NCBI RefSeq assembly: GCF_030823405.1
Contig: NZ_JAUSXC010000001.1
Span: 908,501 to 972,500, forward strand
Length of the DNA stretch: 64,000 nucleotides
Origin: Chryseobacterium ginsenosidimutans
GTDB taxonomy: Bacteria; Bacteroidota; Bacteroidia; Flavobacteriales; Weeksellaceae
Reading direction: 5' to 3'
Below are positions 60,342 through 64,000 of the stretch, piece after piece. The position numbers and the translations under genes were made by a program. Within the stretch, counting starts at the first letter, position 1. The number at the start of each line of letters is the position of its first letter. The notes beneath the pieces are model-generated. The model saw nothing but the letters and a program-made list of their open reading frames with translations. It did no database searches and was not told where the DNA came from.

Positions 60342-61022
60342 ATGAAAAAAATAATAATCGCTGTTTTCGTTTTTTTAATTCATTTTTTTAATGCACAGAA
60401 TGTGTTTTTAACGAAGGTTGAAAAAACAAATGAAAATACAGACAAGTTTTTATATAAAATAAACGAAGAAGTAAAAGACGCTACATATTTGGGAGAAATC
60501 GAGGTTCAAGGTTTTTCAAAATATGATGACGAAGTTTTTTCATTAATATATAAGAAGGCAAAGGAAATAGGTGCAAATACATTTACATTGAAACCTTTCG
60601 AAAATGTCGACGGCTCTTTACAAAATTTTAATCCGGCAAATTACAGATTGAGTTTATATTTTCTGCCAAAAGAAAAACTGATTGATCAATCCGGATATAT
60701 GTATTTGTTTGCATCTTCGGAAAAAGATCAGAAAATAGCCTTAAACGAGAAAGATTACATAATCTCATCAAGATCTTACTTGCGATTAAAAACAATTCCG
60801 GGAGAAGTGTATACAATATCTACAAAGAAACTTCTGGGATCGACAATAAAAATCCAGTTGAAAGAAAACAGCTCGAATAATTATTTTCAGATTTCAGCTA
60901 CAAAAGTAAAATCCAACAACACCGGATGGTTAAATTTGAAAAGCGGAGATATTATTGGTTTAGAAAAATCCTACGCAGAATTTTTGGCAACCATTTATAA
61001 TAAAGATAAGCAGAGTAATTAA
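60342..61022 (+). CDS. Secreted hypothetical protein
   Basis: This protein of 226 residues has a signal peptide (MKKIIIAVFVFLIHFFNAQ). The mature part has YLGEIEVQGFSKYDDEVFSL and a region of alternating strands with no catalytic motif I recognise. It starts one base after the rfbD stop. The stop codon lies in the loop of a terminator, so this gene ends the operon. Confidence 0.72.
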   Translation: MKKIIIAVFVFLIHFFNAQNVFLTKVEKTNENTDKFLYKINEEVKDATYLGEIEVQGFSKYDDEVFSLIYKKAKEIGANTFTLKPFENVDGSLQNFNPANYRLSLYFLPKEKLIDQSGYMYLFASSEKDQKIALNEKDYIISSRSYLRLKTIPGEVYTISTKKLLGSTIKIQLKENSSNNYFQISATKVKSNNTGWLNLKSGDIIGLEKSYAEFLATIYNKDKQSN

Positions 61023-61034
61023 ACTCTGCTTTTT
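61008..61034 (+). terminator. Rho-independent terminator overlapping a stop codon
   Basis: A nine-bp stem (AAGCAGAGT/ACTCTGCTT) with a six-base loop that contains the TAA of the preceding gene, followed by T-rich sequence. Confidence 0.85.
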
Positions 61035-61051
61035 ATTTTTAAATCTTTTCT

Positions 61052-61375
61052 TCAGGAGCTATTTCCCGCTATCCACTCATACTCCTCGCGCAGCTGCTTT
61101 GCAAACTCTTGCTGTGGGGTATCCGTTTCTATCGGGGCTATGGCATTGTCTTTACTTTCAATCTCCTGAATTGATACAATCTTTTCATTCCTTTACATTC
61201 AATAAACAAATATTGCTTGCTATCCAAAGTAATCTGTACACCTTTGTGGAGTTCCTTTACGATAACTGATATTATTTCAGGAAAAATAAACCTTAAAAAG
61301 AACTTAAAACACCACCTTTTGTTATCTAAAGTACAGTTGTCTCGTTGTGGATAACTATTGACTATTGCATAACAA
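61052..61375 (-). pseudogene. Decayed reading frame upstream of the rRNA operon
   Basis: On the minus strand an open stretch (about 61185-61375) reads SYPQRDNCTLD, then EIISVIVKELHKGVQITLD and YLFIECKG. It shifts by one base near an A-run at about 61185 and continues as EKIVSIQEIESKDNAIAPIE, ending with FAKQLREEYEWIAGNSS and a stop at 61052. The second half has the composition of a genuine protein end. No start codon is found upstream: in-frame stops precede it. The family is unknown; it may be a leftover of a mobile element. Confidence 0.4.
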
Positions 61376-61436
61376 GTTGCGTATCAGTGTATAGTGTTTA
61401 AAGTTCTTCACAATTATATGGTTTCACTCTTGTCCA

Positions 61437-61469
61437 TTTGCTTTGTATTGTCTAGTTGCCTTATCTTTG
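61437..61469 (+). promoter_or_regulatory. Orphan Bacteroidetes-type promoter
   Basis: TTTG (61437-61440), 21 bases, then TATCTTTG (61462-61469) fit the consensus well. No reading frame follows. Downstream comes a relatively GC-rich segment (about 61470-61540) of unknown role and then the rRNA promoters. It may start a longer rRNA precursor or a small RNA. Confidence 0.45.
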
Positions 61470-61610
61470 CCCCACTGAAAACGAGAGAGTATCGGTAGCG
61501 CAGAAGAGCTCATGGAATGGGCATATCATTGGAAACTACTTTATATTATTGTAAGAGGTAATATTGGGATATGATTTAAAAAAAAACTTTATAATTTTAT
61601 ATAAAAAAGG

Positions 61611-61640
61611 TTGTAGGTTTTAAAAAGATTAGTATCTTTG
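61611..61640 (+). promoter_or_regulatory. rRNA operon promoter P1
   Basis: TTG (61611-61613) and TATCTTTG (61633-61640) are spaced 19 bases apart, about 270 bases ahead of 16S. Confidence 0.6.
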
Positions 61641-61735
61641 CAGTCCGGTAAAACGGGAGCGCAGGAGTAGGTGTTGAATGGGATTGGAAGGAGATTAGGG
61701 TTGGTTAAAAAACTTTAAAAATTCTTCAAAAAACA

Positions 61736-61767
61736 TTTGGCTGATTAGAAAATAATAATTACTTTTG
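61736..61767 (+). promoter_or_regulatory. rRNA operon promoter P2
   Basis: TTTG (61736-61739), 20 bases, then TACTTTTG (61760-61767) match the Bacteroidetes consensus exactly, about 140 bases ahead of 16S. The leader up to 61907 has no reading frame. Confidence 0.75.
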
Positions 61768-61907
61768 CACACGCAAATACGGGAGTGAAAACGACAGAAA
61801 AGTAGCCCTGTTAAAAAGCGAGAGATAAGCAGATCATTGAAAAATAGATATACAACCAAGTAAGGAAAAACTAAAGCGTCAAAACTTTGAGTGAGTCAGA
61901 CAAACAT

Positions 61908-63425
<1,518 letters not shown>

Positions 63426-63604
63426 TAGAGCGTCTTTAGACGTTAAACAAAAAAAGGTACTTTAATGTACCATGTACTTACTTAAAGAGAAGCTTTAGTT
63501 TTTTATTTGGTTGATATATTAAAAAAATACAAAACCCACTAGAAATTAGTAACAGGGAAGAGAGATAATTAACAATTATTAATTAATAATTATTAATTAG
63601 AGAA
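63426..63604 (+). other. 16S to tRNA-Ile spacer
   Basis: This spacer contains an 18-base perfect A/T palindrome (AATTATTAATTAATAATT at 63574-63591) shortly before the tRNA, possibly part of the processing stalk. No gene is seen. Confidence 0.7.
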
Positions 63605-63678
63605 AGTCTCGTAGCTCAGCTGGTTAGAGCGCTACACTGATAATGTAGAGGTCGGCAGTTCGAGCCTGCCCGAGACTA
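63605..63678 (+). tRNA. tRNA-Ile (GAT)
   Basis: The cloverleaf has acceptor stem AGTCTCG/CGAGACT, D-arm GCTC...GAGC, anticodon stem CTACA/TGTAG with loop CTGATAA (anticodon GAT), and T-arm GGCAG-TTCGAGC-CTGCC. CCA is not encoded directly. It lies in the usual 16S-23S spacer position. Confidence 0.96.
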
Positions 63679-63765
63679 CTAATTGAAATAGAGGTTAGAA
63701 AATTAGAAATGGGATGTTAGTTTTATACTAATATCTACCCTCTAAGTACTAACATCTGACTAGAG

Positions 63766-63839
63766 GGGGAATTAGCTCAGCTGGCTAGAGCGCCTGCCTT
63801 GCACGCAGGAGGTCAAGGGTTCGACTCCCTTATTCTCCA
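63766..63839 (+). tRNA. tRNA-Ala (TGC)
   Basis: The acceptor stem is GGGGAAT/ATTCTCC (one G-T pair), the anticodon stem CCTGC/GCAGG has loop CTTGCAC (anticodon TGC), and the T-arm is AAGGG-TTCGACT-CCCTT. It is second in the spacer after tRNA-Ile. Confidence 0.96.
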
Positions 63840-64000
63840 CAGTTTTGAAGACTTAATTTAAAAGTTACGGATAGAGCCAAAAACAATATCTGTTCATTAG
63901 GTTGACAAGAAGAATTTAAGATCATTGACATTAACGGTAAGAACATCACAAAGAGAAAACCGAGCACTTATAAGTGCTTGAGTAACCTAAAAATAGGAAA
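63840..64000 (+). other. tRNA-Ala to 23S spacer (truncated by window end)
   Basis: A/T-rich spacer with a short hairpin, AGCACTTATAAGTGCT, near 63964-63979. The 23S gene has not begun by the last base. Confidence 0.7.

Noticed and set aside
61490..61540. tRNA-like words (GGTAGCGCAGAAGAGCTC) in the pre-rRNA region.
   Set aside because: No acceptor stem, anticodon arm or T-arm can be folded around them.

Overview
The window is low-GC DNA from a member of the Bacteroidetes, most likely Chryseobacterium or a close relative (Weeksellaceae). The evidence is the 16S rRNA sequence, a flexirubin-type pigment cluster with darA and darB, type IX secretion C-terminal signals, promoters of the TTTG-N20-TAnnTTTG type, and almost no Shine-Dalgarno sequences ahead of start codons.

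From 1 to about 31.5 kb lies a flexirubin (aryl polyene plus dialkylresorcinol) biosynthesis locus made of two converging arms. The plus arm (1 to about 9.3 kb) has a truncated aromatic amino acid ammonia-lyase, a ketoreductase, a ketosynthase, an acyl carrier protein, an LpxL-like acyltransferase, a CrtI-like oxidoreductase, a C45-type amidohydrolase and two accessory genes. The long minus arm (31.5 back to 12.6 kb) has the MMPL/acyltransferase fusion, darA, darB, hotdog dehydratases, a BtrH-like protein, an ABC exporter, a thioesterase, four further ketosynthase-family proteins, a second ACP, a deacetylase, a LolA-like protein, a FabZ-like dehydratase and a GT2-DUF2062 protein. Where the arms meet (9.4 to 12.6 kb) sit a diheme lipoprotein and a secreted FG-GAP/ASPIC protein.

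From 31.6 to 38.9 kb are polytopic membrane proteins (one EpsG-like) around a 1175-residue type IX secreted protein with an internal duplication. topA follows, then a noncoding stretch carrying a 21-bp minisatellite. Next comes a minus-strand four-gene operon (ArsR-like regulator, SRPBCC protein, two alpha/beta hydrolases) whose promoter overlaps a palindrome. A Tat-exported GH43-like protein and a membrane-protein gene broken by two frameshifts come after it.

From 46.7 to 53.4 kb is a polysaccharide module (arginase-fold protein, GT2, WecA/TagO-like transferase, Wza-like export lipoprotein, Wzc-like tyrosine kinase with a Gly-Tyr repeat tail). It is followed by an envelope block (DUF6089, uppS, bamA, two Skp/OmpH proteins), a thioesterase, rfbD and a small secreted protein.

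The last 3 kb hold an orphan promoter, a decayed reading frame, two rRNA promoters, 16S rRNA with a non-canonical 3' end (TCTCA where CCTCC is expected), tRNA-Ile(GAT) and tRNA-Ala(TGC). The window ends in the spacer before 23S. No CRISPR array, intact insertion sequence or prophage was seen.
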